Assembly (NCBI GenBank): GCA_021795965.1
Contig: JAJYOU010000012.1
Span: 1-64,000, forward strand
Direction of reading: 5' to 3'
Source of the DNA: Chloroflexota bacterium
GTDB taxonomy: Bacteria > Chloroflexota > Anaerolineae > Anaerolineales > Villigracilaceae
Length of the DNA stretch: 64,000 nt
Shown: piece after piece, positions 42,132 to 51,048 of the stretch
Numbering within the stretch: the first letter of the stretch is position 1
How the letters are laid out: each line of letters starts with the position of its first letter
Notes under the pieces: generated by a model
The model's database searches: none
Told to the model about the DNA's origin: nothing
The model's input: the letters and a program-made list of their open reading frames with translations, nothing else
Translations under genes and position numbers: made by a program

Positions 42132-43120
42132 TAATGACTGCGCATCGGGGGATCAAATAATACATCGAAACAACCTGCAAATCTCCCCAATGCTTCCTTC
42201 GGACCCTGTGATCTAATATCAAACAATCGTAATAAAGCCAATAATAGTGTAATTTCCCACCATTTTAACCGGTCGATAAGTTTAGGATCCGGCCATCTTT
42301 GACGCCAAACAAACCAACCATTTCTTACAACCATTTTGCCATAAGTAAATTGGTTCGGACGTCCCCCAGAAGCATGATAATGCTCAAGCTGAGCTGATGT
42401 ACAAAGGTAGATTGAGCCTTTTTTTGAAGCTTGGATACAAAAATCTAAGTCCTCATAGAGACCGTAGTTTTGGAAATAGGTGGAAAATAAACAATAAGTA
42501 AATATTTCTTTTCTCCAAGCGTATGCTGCACCGATAACAAACTCAACCTTGTGGTCTTTTCCATCATTTGGATAATTTGAGGGCCTCCCATGACCAAATG
42601 GTGGCATCCAACCTGGCGGAAGATTACTTGCTAATCCGAATAATTTACGGAGTCGCCACCGGATGCCATCTGGCCGCTCCCAGTTTTCCCAACGATAGAC
42701 AGACAGAGATGGCTTTTTACTAGTGGCAGCAGGTCTCCAGTCTAAATCTGTTGTGATCTGCCCACCCACACCAACTGCCTCTGGGTGGCGGTCAAAACAA
42801 GCAATTATCTCTTCAAAATAGTTCGAATTTGGAATAATATCATCGTCAAAAAAAGCAATGATCTCACCGTTCGCATGTTTTATTCCTACATTCCTTTGAC
42901 GAGTAAGACCTCGTTCTGCCTTGTCAACAAGAATGTAAACCAATCGACAGCAGAAACCTCTCTCAATTTCTTTTGTAATTTTTTCCGTTTTATCATCCAA
43001 AGAACCGTCTACGATAATAATCTCTTCAGGAAGCACGCTTTGCTTGACTAATGCTCCCAATAATCGCCTTACTTCATTCGGACGTTGGTAAGTACAAATG
43101 ATTAAGCTAATTTTGAGCAT
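42131..43120 (-). CDS. GT2 glycosyltransferase
   Basis: A 329-residue inverting GT-A enzyme. Motifs: the N-terminal strand ISLIICTYQRPNEVRRLLGAL, the UDP-contacting EIIIVDGSLDDKTEKI, the metal-binding IIAFFDDDIIPNSNYF (DDD in the DxD position) and the acceptor-site segment YGLYEDLDFCIQASKKG. No membrane anchor is visible. It overlaps the upstream GT4 gene by 14 bases. Confidence 0.93.
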   Translation of the reverse strand: MLKISLIICTYQRPNEVRRLLGALVKQSVLPEEIIIVDGSLDDKTEKITKEIERGFCCRLVYILVDKAERGLTRQRNVGIKHANGEIIAFFDDDIIPNSNYFEEIIACFDRHPEAVGVGGQITTDLDWRPAATSKKPSLSVYRWENWERPDGIRWRLRKLFGLASNLPPGWMPPFGHGRPSNYPNDGKDHKVEFVIGAAYAWRKEIFTYCLFSTYFQNYGLYEDLDFCIQASKKGSIYLCTSAQLEHYHASGGRPNQFTYGKMVVRNGWFVWRQRWPDPKLIDRLKWWEITLLLALLRLFDIRSQGPKEALGRFAGCFDVLFDPPMRSH

Positions 43121-44240
43121 TGATCATCTCTTTGTACCATTCCAATGAAAGCTCCGCGATTCTTTGAATGGAAAACAATTGCTCGACTCGGTTTCTTGCT
43201 TTCTGACCCATTAGCCTTCTTTTTTCAGGATTGGCGAGCAAATCACAAATTTCATCTGCATAAGCCAAATGATCAGTCGGATGAATAAGAATGCCGCTTA
43301 CTCCATCTTCAATGATTTCTTTCGCCCAACCAATATTTGAAGCTACAACCGCCTTGCCACATGCCATTGCCTCAATCCAAGCCAGACCAAAAGTTTCTGC
43401 AAAAGAAGGAAATACGCAAACCGTTGCTAGACGAATGAAACTTGCGATTTCATCCGGCTGTTTCGAGCCAACATACTCTATTCTTTTTAAGGAAGAAGGG
43501 TTTAGTTTTCGTTGGAATAAAGTCCACGTAGAGATACCCGTCTGACGGTCAATTGAATCACGACCTACAAGCAGAAGTCTTGCTGACGGGTTTCGGGAAA
43601 GCACTTTAGAAAAAATTTCAGCCAGCTCTAATACCCCTTTTTTTCTAACCAAGGTACCAAAATAGAGAATTAACGATTTCTCTTCTTGAATTGAATTGTC
43701 AAACGAAAATTGGCTAAGGTTGATACCATTTGGAATAACGCCGATTGTTTTTTTTAAGTGAAATAACTTTTGTGTGATCTCTGCCGTAAAGCTGCTAACC
43801 GATACCACACCTTGAGCCTGATGTAACGACATTTTTTCCGCCTGATAGATTGACCAACGCGGTTTGTATCCTAACAGGCTACCAAAATAAGTGTCCGAGC
43901 CATTACAGCGGATGACCAGCGGGCAGTCTAGTTTCATTCCCGCAGACAACCCTAACCAATCTGGAGCTTCAACTATATCCAGGCCTTCTTCGTGTACCAT
44001 GCGATTAAGCTCGTGTGCTGCAAATATTCGGTTGATGAGCCATCCCATTTTAGGTATTCGGGTTGCCTCTAAGAAGCGAACCCTGACACCGTGATCTTCA
44101 AATTCTGTCTTTTTGCCCCAGCCTAAGACGGTCACGCGATGACCCTGCTTGACCAGTTCACGACTCAAGTTTTGGATACTAGTGCCAATTCCGCCTGAGG
44201 GAAGAGGTGGGTATTCGGATGTCAAGAAAGCAATGTGCAA
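43107..44240 (-). CDS. GT4 glycosyltransferase
   Basis: A 377-residue GT-B enzyme with the N-terminal LTSEYPPLPSGGIGTSIQNLSREL motif typical of the GT4 acceptor side. The donor side has LILYFGTLVRKKGVLELAEI, and FPSFAETFGLAWIEAMACGKAVVAS carries the two conserved Glu residues. It lies four bases after the AT-rich gene at 44245-45645. Confidence 0.93.
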   Translation of the reverse strand: MHIAFLTSEYPPLPSGGIGTSIQNLSRELVKQGHRVTVLGWGKKTEFEDHGVRVRFLEATRIPKMGWLINRIFAAHELNRMVHEEGLDIVEAPDWLGLSAGMKLDCPLVIRCNGSDTYFGSLLGYKPRWSIYQAEKMSLHQAQGVVSVSSFTAEITQKLFHLKKTIGVIPNGINLSQFSFDNSIQEEKSLILYFGTLVRKKGVLELAEIFSKVLSRNPSARLLLVGRDSIDRQTGISTWTLFQRKLNPSSLKRIEYVGSKQPDEIASFIRLATVCVFPSFAETFGLAWIEAMACGKAVVASNIGWAKEIIEDGVSGILIHPTDHLAYADEICDLLANPEKRRLMGQKARNRVEQLFSIQRIAELSLEWYKEMINAQN

Positions 44241-44244
44241 TATA

Positions 44245-45645
44245 TTACTCCTTAATCGAAACAGCTTGATTTATTATCTCAATACACTTTTCTGAGGAAT
44301 GATGTGGTGGTACACCCAGAATCGTCGATATGAATTTCTGATTTTGAGAATTGTCGAGTTTACTTATTTTTAATTGATTTCTTATCTTGGATAGTAAATC
44401 ATTTGGATCAGCTGCTAATTCAGCAATGTTGTTTTGAACTATATCTTGATAAAAATCAGCTTCCCAAAATGCTCTTATTGAACCTGGTAAGGGTTTAGGT
44501 CCAGGTAAATCGAAACCAATATTTATCACGGGTAATTCGGATATTACACATTCGATTGTTACTGTTGATGGGATTCCAATACACACATTAGAATAATGAA
44601 GTAGTGAATTATAAACAACCATGTCCTCGTACCGTTGAAACGCCCAATTTTGTTTCGGTTCCCACCGCCAATTTGCTTTTTGGACAAGTACTCGATCATT
44701 GTTTAGAAATTCGGATTTAAAGTAATCCGATGAATCCATTGGATTTGTGCGAACAACAATTTGAATATTCTTAGGAAGAATTCCGGTTTCAATCGCTTTA
44801 GCAATTAGGTGTACAAACCTTGCTTCATCAGGTACAACCCATGGGGCTGAAGCGGGAAATAAAATTAATCGTGAACCAGGCTTAGCTCCCATTAATTTTC
44901 GAAAATCATCTTCTGGTAACAAAATATCCGACCGTCCAACACAGTCAAAATGGGCACAGCCAATTATCTGGATAGATTGCGGATCAAGGCCAGGTCGATT
45001 TTGGTGTATTATTTCACTTTTCATCCACATGTTCCATACTCCAATGGCATCATAATCATGATTGAGACGCCCGTTTACTATGACATCTTTAGATGTGTGG
45101 TACAGCAACATGTTTGGAATTCCAAGCGCTTTTGCCGCAATTAATATAGAATGCAATACATCAGATCTGGGAACATTTACTACTACCACATCAATTTGCA
45201 TTTCGCGAAGTATTTTTAACCAAACCGGAGATACTTTTTCCATTTCTAAGTTATGTTCAAATTCCCCCAATACCCGGTAAAGAAGAGGCGAACGACTTAT
45301 CAGATTTGCAAAAAAAATAAGGAGATTAGATTTTGTCTTTCCCAATAATGTCTTTTCTGGATCTGGACGGTAACGCCAATTCTTTTTGCCTCTTCTTGAT
45401 TCAATTATTTGATGCGAACGATCAAGCAATTCTTGAACACGTAAGTATCTTTGAGGTAGACGTTCTTGTGTTAGGGGAATCAATTTAATTCGGGAATCTA
45501 ATTGATTCTTAATATCCTCGTCTACAATTTTTGCAGCAACTACAACATTCCACCCCTTATTAATTAGGGCTGCTATCATTCCTGAATGACCAAACTGTCT
45601 GACTTCAGAGCCTAATGGCATAAGAATTAGGCAAGTATTAGGCAT
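44245..45645 (-). CDS. Unrecognised GT-B-like protein
   Basis: 466 residues, no signal peptide or membrane helix apart from a short hydrophobic stretch. It has two Rossmann-like halves: an N-terminal start MPLGSEVRQFGHSGMIAALI with LINKGWNVVVAA, and a later half with RLILFPASAPWVVPDEARFV and VVRTNPMDSSDYF. A region resembling the donor-binding end of CDP-glycerol glycerophosphotransferase and 2-epimerase-like folds follows (CIGIPSTVTIECVISELPVI). I cannot assign a family with confidence. The gene is AT-rich compared with the kds genes next door. The position among glycosyltransferases suggests transfer of a sugar or polyol phosphate. Confidence 0.55.
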   Translation of the reverse strand: MPNTCLILMPLGSEVRQFGHSGMIAALINKGWNVVVAAKIVDEDIKNQLDSRIKLIPLTQERLPQRYLRVQELLDRSHQIIESRRGKKNWRYRPDPEKTLLGKTKSNLLIFFANLISRSPLLYRVLGEFEHNLEMEKVSPVWLKILREMQIDVVVVNVPRSDVLHSILIAAKALGIPNMLLYHTSKDVIVNGRLNHDYDAIGVWNMWMKSEIIHQNRPGLDPQSIQIIGCAHFDCVGRSDILLPEDDFRKLMGAKPGSRLILFPASAPWVVPDEARFVHLIAKAIETGILPKNIQIVVRTNPMDSSDYFKSEFLNNDRVLVQKANWRWEPKQNWAFQRYEDMVVYNSLLHYSNVCIGIPSTVTIECVISELPVINIGFDLPGPKPLPGSIRAFWEADFYQDIVQNNIAELAADPNDLLSKIRNQLKISKLDNSQNQKFISTILGVPPHHSSEKCIEIINQAVSIKE

Positions 45646-45650
45646 ATGCC

Positions 45651-46949
45651 CTAATCCTCTTCTTGCTTTCCAGCTGCTCTTTTGATTATTTTTGTGAACT
45701 CCAATACCATTTTTTGTTCATCCATTTTGCAGCGGTCTACATCTAATATTATTTGCTTTTTCTTTCTCAATTGTTCTTCGCTAGAAAAAACATTCATGAG
45801 TAACTTTGAAAAATCTTCTATATTATTCGCGTCTTCCAAAAACCATCCATTCTCTTTGTTTCTGATTAATTCCCAGTTTCCTCCACGGTCAGTAGCTATC
45901 ACAGGACAGCCCATCGCCAAAGCCTCGGTAATTACCTTTGGAAGCCCTTCTTCACCAATTGATGGCGCAACAAGAACATCTGCCATCTGATACCAAGCCG
46001 GGATTTCTTCTTGAGAGACACTGCCCGCTAAAATAACTTGATTTTCCGTATTTGCTGCTTCTTTTTTTAGCCTTAAAACATAACTGATATCACTAGTTAA
46101 GTGTGATGCTGATGTGTCTCCCACAATGACAAAAGAGACATCAGAAATATTTGCCAGCTTAAAAGCCTTGATAGCTTCCAAAATACCTTTTTGAGGCATT
46201 AATCTACCTACATACAAAAGAACTTTATTATAAATAGGTATTTTTAGCATTTCTCTGATCTTAGTAGCCTCACCCCCACATCGGTTAGGGTCGAACCAAG
46301 AAAGATCGACCCCATTATAGACGACTTCGTTTTTTATTGGAATCGGTCCAAATTTATATTCAACTTGATTTAAAGTTTTTTGAGAGACAAATACAATTTC
46401 GTCTAACTGTTCAAGGGTTTGCTTCCACTTTTCTTCCGTAAGCCCTAGCGGACTAATTGAATGTTGATGGAGAATTAAATGCAATGAACTACCTTGTTTT
46501 TTGAATTTTAGTACCCCCTGGGTTACATCTTCAAGTATGGCAACCTTGATGTTTAATTGATCACAAGCTCGACCAGCCGATTGAAAATATTGATTCACAT
46601 TTGCAATACTTGACCCCCATAAATTCTTTCTCAATTTATATGGAAGAATCCTACCTATCAATGGATCAAATTTCGAATTTTGTATATAAATGATCTTATT
46701 AAAAATTGGACTTTTTGAACAATCCACACCGGCGGTCCATCTTGACAGAACAATAATTGGTTCGAAAATTTGTTGGGCTAGTTTTTCAACCAGAACATAA
46801 ATTGCGTTACCAGTCTTACTTGGAATAGTATCTAATGGAGGTGCAATGATAGCGATTTGTGGTTGTTCGACATTAAAGTAATCCCAAAAAGAAGGATCAC
46901 CCGCTTGCCAACCAATATTTTTCAATTGCAGCTCGAGATGATTTTTCAT
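45651..46949 (-). CDS. GT4 glycosyltransferase
   Basis: About 432 residues, GT-B fold. The donor domain shows VLLYVGRLMPQKGILEAIKAF, EIPAWYQMADVLVAPSIGEE and GLPKVITEALAMGCPVIATD, the family 4 motif with two Glu residues. The ATG at 46949 follows the stop of kdsC by three bases; a TTG six bases earlier is less likely. The gene is AT-rich while the adjacent kds genes are not, so it was probably added separately to the cluster. A Kdo-transferring role is conceivable because of the coupling to kdsC but is not shown by any motif. Confidence 0.88.
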   Translation of the reverse strand: MKNHLELQLKNIGWQAGDPSFWDYFNVEQPQIAIIAPPLDTIPSKTGNAIYVLVEKLAQQIFEPIIVLSRWTAGVDCSKSPIFNKIIYIQNSKFDPLIGRILPYKLRKNLWGSSIANVNQYFQSAGRACDQLNIKVAILEDVTQGVLKFKKQGSSLHLILHQHSISPLGLTEEKWKQTLEQLDEIVFVSQKTLNQVEYKFGPIPIKNEVVYNGVDLSWFDPNRCGGEATKIREMLKIPIYNKVLLYVGRLMPQKGILEAIKAFKLANISDVSFVIVGDTSASHLTSDISYVLRLKKEAANTENQVILAGSVSQEEIPAWYQMADVLVAPSIGEEGLPKVITEALAMGCPVIATDRGGNWELIRNKENGWFLEDANNIEDFSKLLMNVFSSEEQLRKKKQIILDVDRCKMDEQKMVLEFTKIIKRAAGKQEED

Positions 46950-46951
46950 AA

Positions 46952-47458
46952 TCAATATCGTTTTGTAAGCAAAACAAAGTTACAGATTTCTCGAACTGCG
47001 CCAAAACCACCCGGAAACTGCGAAACAAAATCAACAGTTCTAAGTATTTCGAGAATGGCATTGTTCGGTGCGCAAGCCACTCCCACTTCCTTCATAACCG
47101 GAATATCAGGCAGATCGTCGCCGATGTAACAAACTTCATCCAGGCTGATTTGTTTTTTAGAGCAAATACTTTTCAACACATCCAGCTTGTCTGCCACCCC
47201 GATGTGCACTTCTTCAATCCCGAGCTGCCTGGCGCGGTGAAGAACAGATTCGCAATTTCCTGACGAAATGATCGCCACTTCAATCCCGGCTTGCATGACA
47301 CGCTTCAATCCCAAGCCATCCTTGATATCAAATCTTCTAAATTCCCTGCCGTCATCCGCAATATAAACCCCGCCATCGGTCAGCACCCCATCCACGTCCA
47401 GGGCGAGCATTTTAACCTTTTTAAACCTCTCTCGTAATTCTGGCGTGATCTCTTTCAC
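46952..47458 (-). CDS. kdsC: 3-deoxy-D-manno-octulosonate 8-phosphate phosphatase
   Basis: A 168-residue HAD-superfamily C0 phosphatase, removing phosphate from Kdo-8-P to give Kdo. The nucleophile motif is LALDVDGVLTDGGVYI, followed by FDIKDGLGLKRVMQAGIEVAIISSG (blocks FDIKDGLGLK and VAIISSG) and CYIGDDLPDIPVM for the metal site. Length matches the tetrameric KdsC family. Its start overlaps the kdsA stop by four bases. It is the third enzyme of the Kdo pathway encoded in the contiguous block 46952-50033. Confidence 0.94.
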   Translation of the reverse strand: MKEITPELRERFKKVKMLALDVDGVLTDGGVYIADDGREFRRFDIKDGLGLKRVMQAGIEVAIISSGNCESVLHRARQLGIEEVHIGVADKLDVLKSICSKKQISLDEVCYIGDDLPDIPVMKEVGVACAPNNAILEILRTVDFVSQFPGGFGAVREICNFVLLTKRY

Positions 47459-48282
47459 TGCATCCAGCGCTTTCCAATCATCCAGACTTCCAGAATCATT
47501 TTCAGGAACTCTTCCAAATCGCCCAAGGGAATGCTGTTGGGTCCATCGCTCAGTGCTTCATCCGGGTTCGGGTGGGTCTCCATAAAAAAACCGTCCACGC
47601 CGGCAGCGGCAGCAGCACGCGCCAAAAGGGGGGCGTATTCGCGCTGCCCGCCCGTGGCTCCGCCCAGGGCGCCGGGCATCTGCACACTGTGGGTGACATC
47701 AAAAATGACAGGGGCAAATTGGCGCATGATGCTCATTGAGCGCATGTCGACGACCAGGTTGTGATAGCCGAAGGAAGCCCCGCGCTCGGTGAGGCAGACC
47801 CGCTCATTCCCCACGTCTTTGATTTTATCCACGGCATACTTCATATCTTCCGGAGCCATGAATTGACCTTTTTTTACGTTGACGGGCTTTCCAGACTTAC
47901 CGGCAGCGATGAGTAGATCGGTCTGGCGGCAAAGAAACGCGGGGATCTGCAGGAAATCAACCACTTCCGATACCGGGGCAACCTGGATGGTCTCATGCAC
48001 ATCAGTGATCACTGGAACTTCAAACTTCGTGCCGATATCCTGAAGGATCCGCAGCGATTCCTCCATCCCAATGGAGCGGAAGCTCTTATCGGAGGTGCGG
48101 TTGGCTTTATCAAAGGAGGATTTGAAGACATAGGGCAGATTGAGGTGAGCACAGCTCTCTTTTGTTTTCTCGGCAACCCGGGCGCAAATATCCCAGCTTT
48201 CAACCACGCACGGACCGGCGATGATGAGAGGCTTTTCTCCTCCGATGGAAACTCCAGGGATGATTTCAAATTTGTACTGCAT
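47455..48282 (-). CDS. kdsA: 3-deoxy-8-phosphooctulonate synthase
   Basis: A 275-residue TIM-barrel enzyme condensing phosphoenolpyruvate and arabinose 5-phosphate to Kdo-8-P. Signature segments: IIAGPCVVESWD, FKSSFDKANRTS, ITDVHETIQ, LCRQTDLLIAAG, CLTERGASFGYHNLVVDMRS and DVTHSVQMPG. The Cys in AGPC occupies the position of the metal-ligand Cys in metal-dependent (class II) KdsA, where E. coli has Asn, so this enzyme should require a divalent metal. It is followed by kdsC with overlap and preceded two bases away by kdsD. Confidence 0.95.
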   Translation of the reverse strand: MQYKFEIIPGVSIGGEKPLIIAGPCVVESWDICARVAEKTKESCAHLNLPYVFKSSFDKANRTSDKSFRSIGMEESLRILQDIGTKFEVPVITDVHETIQVAPVSEVVDFLQIPAFLCRQTDLLIAAGKSGKPVNVKKGQFMAPEDMKYAVDKIKDVGNERVCLTERGASFGYHNLVVDMRSMSIMRQFAPVIFDVTHSVQMPGALGGATGGQREYAPLLARAAAAAGVDGFFMETHPNPDEALSDGPNSIPLGDLEEFLKMILEVWMIGKRWMQ

Positions 48283-48284
48283 GC

Positions 48285-49286
48285 TTACTCCCGTAGATCG
48301 CTTTGGTAAATATCGTGAATGCGGATCAAGCCGCAGAATTTCCCGCTGTCATCCACCACTGGCAACACTGAAATTTGGGAGGGACGGTTTTCCATCAAAT
48401 CAACCGCTTCTTTCAAAGATGCATTCACAAGAACCGTGATTGGATTCCTGGTCATCAGGTCCACAGCTCTTAGAGCGCGCATATCCTGATCAATTTGGAG
48501 GATCCGGCGCATATCCCCATCGGTGACCAGCCCAAGCAAACGCTGCTGGTCATCCAAGATGCAGGCAGCGCCCAGCGGGAATCTTGTCATTTCAATGACC
48601 ACTTCTCGAATCGTCGAGTCGCCGGATACGCAGGCAATTTTTTCGAGCGGATGGAGCAGATCGGCGACATTGAGCCAGAGGTTCTTCCCCAGCTGACCGG
48701 AAGGATGTAATTTCGCAAAATCGTTTTTATTGAATCCGCGCGCCTGAATTAAAACGGCAGCAAGCGCATCCCCCAAAGCCAAAGCCACCGTGCTGCTCGA
48801 AGTAGGCGCCAGGTTGAGAGGGTCGGCTTCGCGCAGCACACTGGCATCCAGAATAACATCCACAGCCCGTGCCAGGGGAGAATTGATATTTCCGAGAATA
48901 CCGATCAAAGGTGATTCAAACTCCCGGAGGACTGGAATTAATCGAACCAATTCGGCGGTTGTGCCGCTTTTTGAAATGAGGATGGTCGGGTCGCCCGGGG
49001 TGTAAATTCCCAGATCGCCGTGGACTGCCTCAGTCGCGTGCAGGAAGACCGCTGGGGTTCCGGTGCTGCAAAAGGTGGATACGATCTTCTGCCCGATATG
49101 ACCGGATTTCCCGATGCCGGTGACGATCACTTTACCATTTTGATGATCCAGCAGAAGGTTTATTGCCTGAAAAAAACGTTTGTCGAGTAAATTTGCTGTA
49201 TGCAGGATGGCATCCGCCTCCGCTGATAAGACGGCTTTGGCGAGCTGCAAGCACTCATTTTCAAGGATTTCAGATCGAGGATTCAT
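48285..49286 (-). CDS. kdsD: D-arabinose 5-phosphate isomerase with CBS pair
   Basis: A 333-residue isomerase converting ribulose 5-phosphate to arabinose 5-phosphate. The N-terminal SIS domain contains VIVTGIGKSGHIGQKIVSTF, STGTPAVFLHATEAVHGDLG and ILISKSGTTAEL. Two CBS domains follow from about residue 205 (LLGLVTDGDMRRIL and ISVLPVVDDSGKFCGLI). The length and the SIS-CBS-CBS order match KdsD/KpsF. It supplies the substrate of the adjacent kdsA. The dedicated capsule paralogue KpsF has the same architecture, so either name would fit. Confidence 0.94.
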   Translation of the reverse strand: MNPRSEILENECLQLAKAVLSAEADAILHTANLLDKRFFQAINLLLDHQNGKVIVTGIGKSGHIGQKIVSTFCSTGTPAVFLHATEAVHGDLGIYTPGDPTILISKSGTTAELVRLIPVLREFESPLIGILGNINSPLARAVDVILDASVLREADPLNLAPTSSSTVALALGDALAAVLIQARGFNKNDFAKLHPSGQLGKNLWLNVADLLHPLEKIACVSGDSTIREVVIEMTRFPLGAACILDDQQRLLGLVTDGDMRRILQIDQDMRALRAVDLMTRNPITVLVNASLKEAVDLMENRPSQISVLPVVDDSGKFCGLIRIHDIYQSDLRE

Positions 49287-49295
49287 AGTCTCATA

Positions 49296-50033
49296 CTATT
49301 TAATCAGCCTGCGAACACGTTCCAGGTCATCTGCAATATCCACTGAGTTGGGGCGGTATTCCGTTTCAACCGTCTGGAAGCTGTAACCTGCCTCAAGGAA
49401 ACGCAATTGTTCCAATTTTTCCGTTTTCTCGAGGGGGCTATCGGGTAATTCGTAAAATTGGGTCAGTACAGCTCGATTGTATCCATAAACCCCGATATGT
49501 CCCCAGAAAGTGCCGTGCTGCAGCCAGGAATCAAATGGAATATCCCTCAGATAGGGGATTGGGCTGCGCGAAAAATAGAGAGCGCGTCCATCGGACGCAC
49601 GGGCAACTTTCACCACATTGGGCGATTGGAGTTCTTCCAATGTTTTTATTGGAAATACCGGCGTGATCAGCTCGCAGGGAACGGATTGCCAGCGGTCAAC
49701 GAGAGCATCCAGCATGCCCGGGTCCACCAGGGGTTCATCCCCCTGAACGTTCAGGATAAGATCGGCATCGAGCTGGTCAATCAGCGAAGCAATCCGTTCG
49801 GTGCCCGACTGGCACTCCGGGCTGGTCATGAGCACCCGGGCACCGAAGGCTTCGGCAACCTGTTTGACTTCGTCCGAATCGGTGGCGATGTAGACCTGGT
49901 CGATCTTGTTTGCCTGTTTCACCCGCTGCCAGACGTGCCAGATGAGCGGGTGACCGTGAATATCGGCGAGCACTTTGCGCGGTAAGCGGGTGGAGCTAAG
50001 ACGGGCGGGGATGACGGCGATTGTTTTACTCAT
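49296..50033 (-). CDS. kdsB: CMP-Kdo synthetase
   Basis: A 245-residue cytidylyltransferase activating Kdo with CTP to CMP-Kdo. The N-terminal signature is IAVIPARLSSTRLPRKVLAD, followed by YIATDSDEVKQVAEAFGARVLMT (blocks YIATDSDE, ARVLMTS), the SGTERIA motif, LILNVQGDEPLVDP and YFSRSPIPYLRD. The length is standard. It is the first gene of the kds block and overlaps the upstream glycosyltransferase by eight bases. With kdsD, kdsA and kdsC it completes the route from ribulose 5-phosphate to CMP-Kdo. Confidence 0.95.
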   Translation of the reverse strand: MSKTIAVIPARLSSTRLPRKVLADIHGHPLIWHVWQRVKQANKIDQVYIATDSDEVKQVAEAFGARVLMTSPECQSGTERIASLIDQLDADLILNVQGDEPLVDPGMLDALVDRWQSVPCELITPVFPIKTLEELQSPNVVKVARASDGRALYFSRSPIPYLRDIPFDSWLQHGTFWGHIGVYGYNRAVLTQFYELPDSPLEKTEKLEQLRFLEAGYSFQTVETEYRPNSVDIADDLERVRRLIK

Positions 50034-51048
50034 GTGAATTTTTCTTGATATCCAATATTAGTTGCATAGGCAAAATGGCTTTAAGAATTCTTTTGATATG
50101 TTTTTTTTGAAACAACTGGCTCGGACGAAGTATGGTAGAAAGGAATAAATGCCATATTCTTGGAATTCTATTTGCGGACCGATTTGAAGCAAACAAGTGA
50201 CCTCTTGCTAACCATATCCGAGAGTTACGAATTCTATATAAATTATTCCTGAAATCCTTATCAAAAGAATATCTCAATGCTTTGGCATCTTCGTGGTACA
50301 TTTTCATTGTTTGATTAATTGACTTATTGTCTCCATGTATCCTGAAACCTGCCAGTGTGTCTTCAATGACTTTAATACCACCCTGCTTGCATGATCTATA
50401 AAAGAGTTCTCGATCCATTGTAAAGTGAAGATCTTCCCGCACCCATTTCCCAGCTTTTTCAAGCGTTGCTGAGGTCCAGAAGGTTGATGCCTGTGGCAGA
50501 AGCCATTGATCAGGGTTGACGATTGATAAATCAAATCGATCTGATGAAGGGATAATTGGTTTGCAAGAGGTTCCCGTGTGTTCAGATACTGAATTTATGA
50601 ACGCCAGGTTACCCATGATTGCCGAGTATTCGACAGAATAGTTTTCTGCGACAGCCTTGAATGATTGAGGGTAATAGACATCATCGCTATTCAAATATGC
50701 AATAATTTCACCTGTTGCTTTTTTCCACCCCTTATTGATTGCATGGCTCTGACCCCGATCCGGTTCGCTGACCCAGTAAGTCAGCCAGGGTTCGTACTTC
50801 TTGATGATCTCCACGCTGCCATCCGTGGAGCCGCCGTCGATAATGATGTATTCCAGGTTGGGGTAACCCTGCAGCAGCACCGAGCGGATGGTCTCTTCGA
50901 TGTACTGCCCCTGGTTGAAGGAGGGCGTGACGATGCTGATCTTGGGCCAGGGGGAGCCATCTGGCATGGTGGGGGGGAGCGGCGGGGTGGCTTCTGTCCA
51001 CGGCCAACCAAGTTTGTTTTTGACAGAGGGAAAACCTATTAATTTCAA
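50026..51048 (-). CDS. GT2 glycosyltransferase
   Basis: A 340-residue GT-A enzyme with an N-terminal Pro-rich extension (about 1-35). Motifs: ISIVTPSFNQGQYIEETIRS, EYIIIDGGSTDGSVEII, GEIIAYLNSDDVYYPQSF with the DxD-like SDD, and the acceptor segment FTMDRELFYRSC. The first half is GC-richer than the second, which turns AT-rich after about residue 120, hinting at a recombinant gene. It overlaps kdsB at its 3' end and the following GT2 gene at its 5' end by four bases. Confidence 0.9.
   Translation of the reverse strand: MKLIGFPSVKNKLGWPWTEATPPLPPTMPDGSPWPKISIVTPSFNQGQYIEETIRSVLLQGYPNLEYIIIDGGSTDGSVEIIKKYEPWLTYWVSEPDRGQSHAINKGWKKATGEIIAYLNSDDVYYPQSFKAVAENYSVEYSAIMGNLAFINSVSEHTGTSCKPIIPSSDRFDLSIVNPDQWLLPQASTFWTSATLEKAGKWVREDLHFTMDRELFYRSCKQGGIKVIEDTLAGFRIHGDNKSINQTMKMYHEDAKALRYSFDKDFRNNLYRIRNSRIWLARGHLFASNRSANRIPRIWHLFLSTILRPSQLFQKKHIKRILKAILPMQLILDIKKNSHE

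Noticed and set aside
44245-45645. Kdo transferase of the KpsC/KpsS family
   Set aside because: Considered because of the adjacent kds genes, but I could not find the family's motifs by eye, so it is left unassigned.
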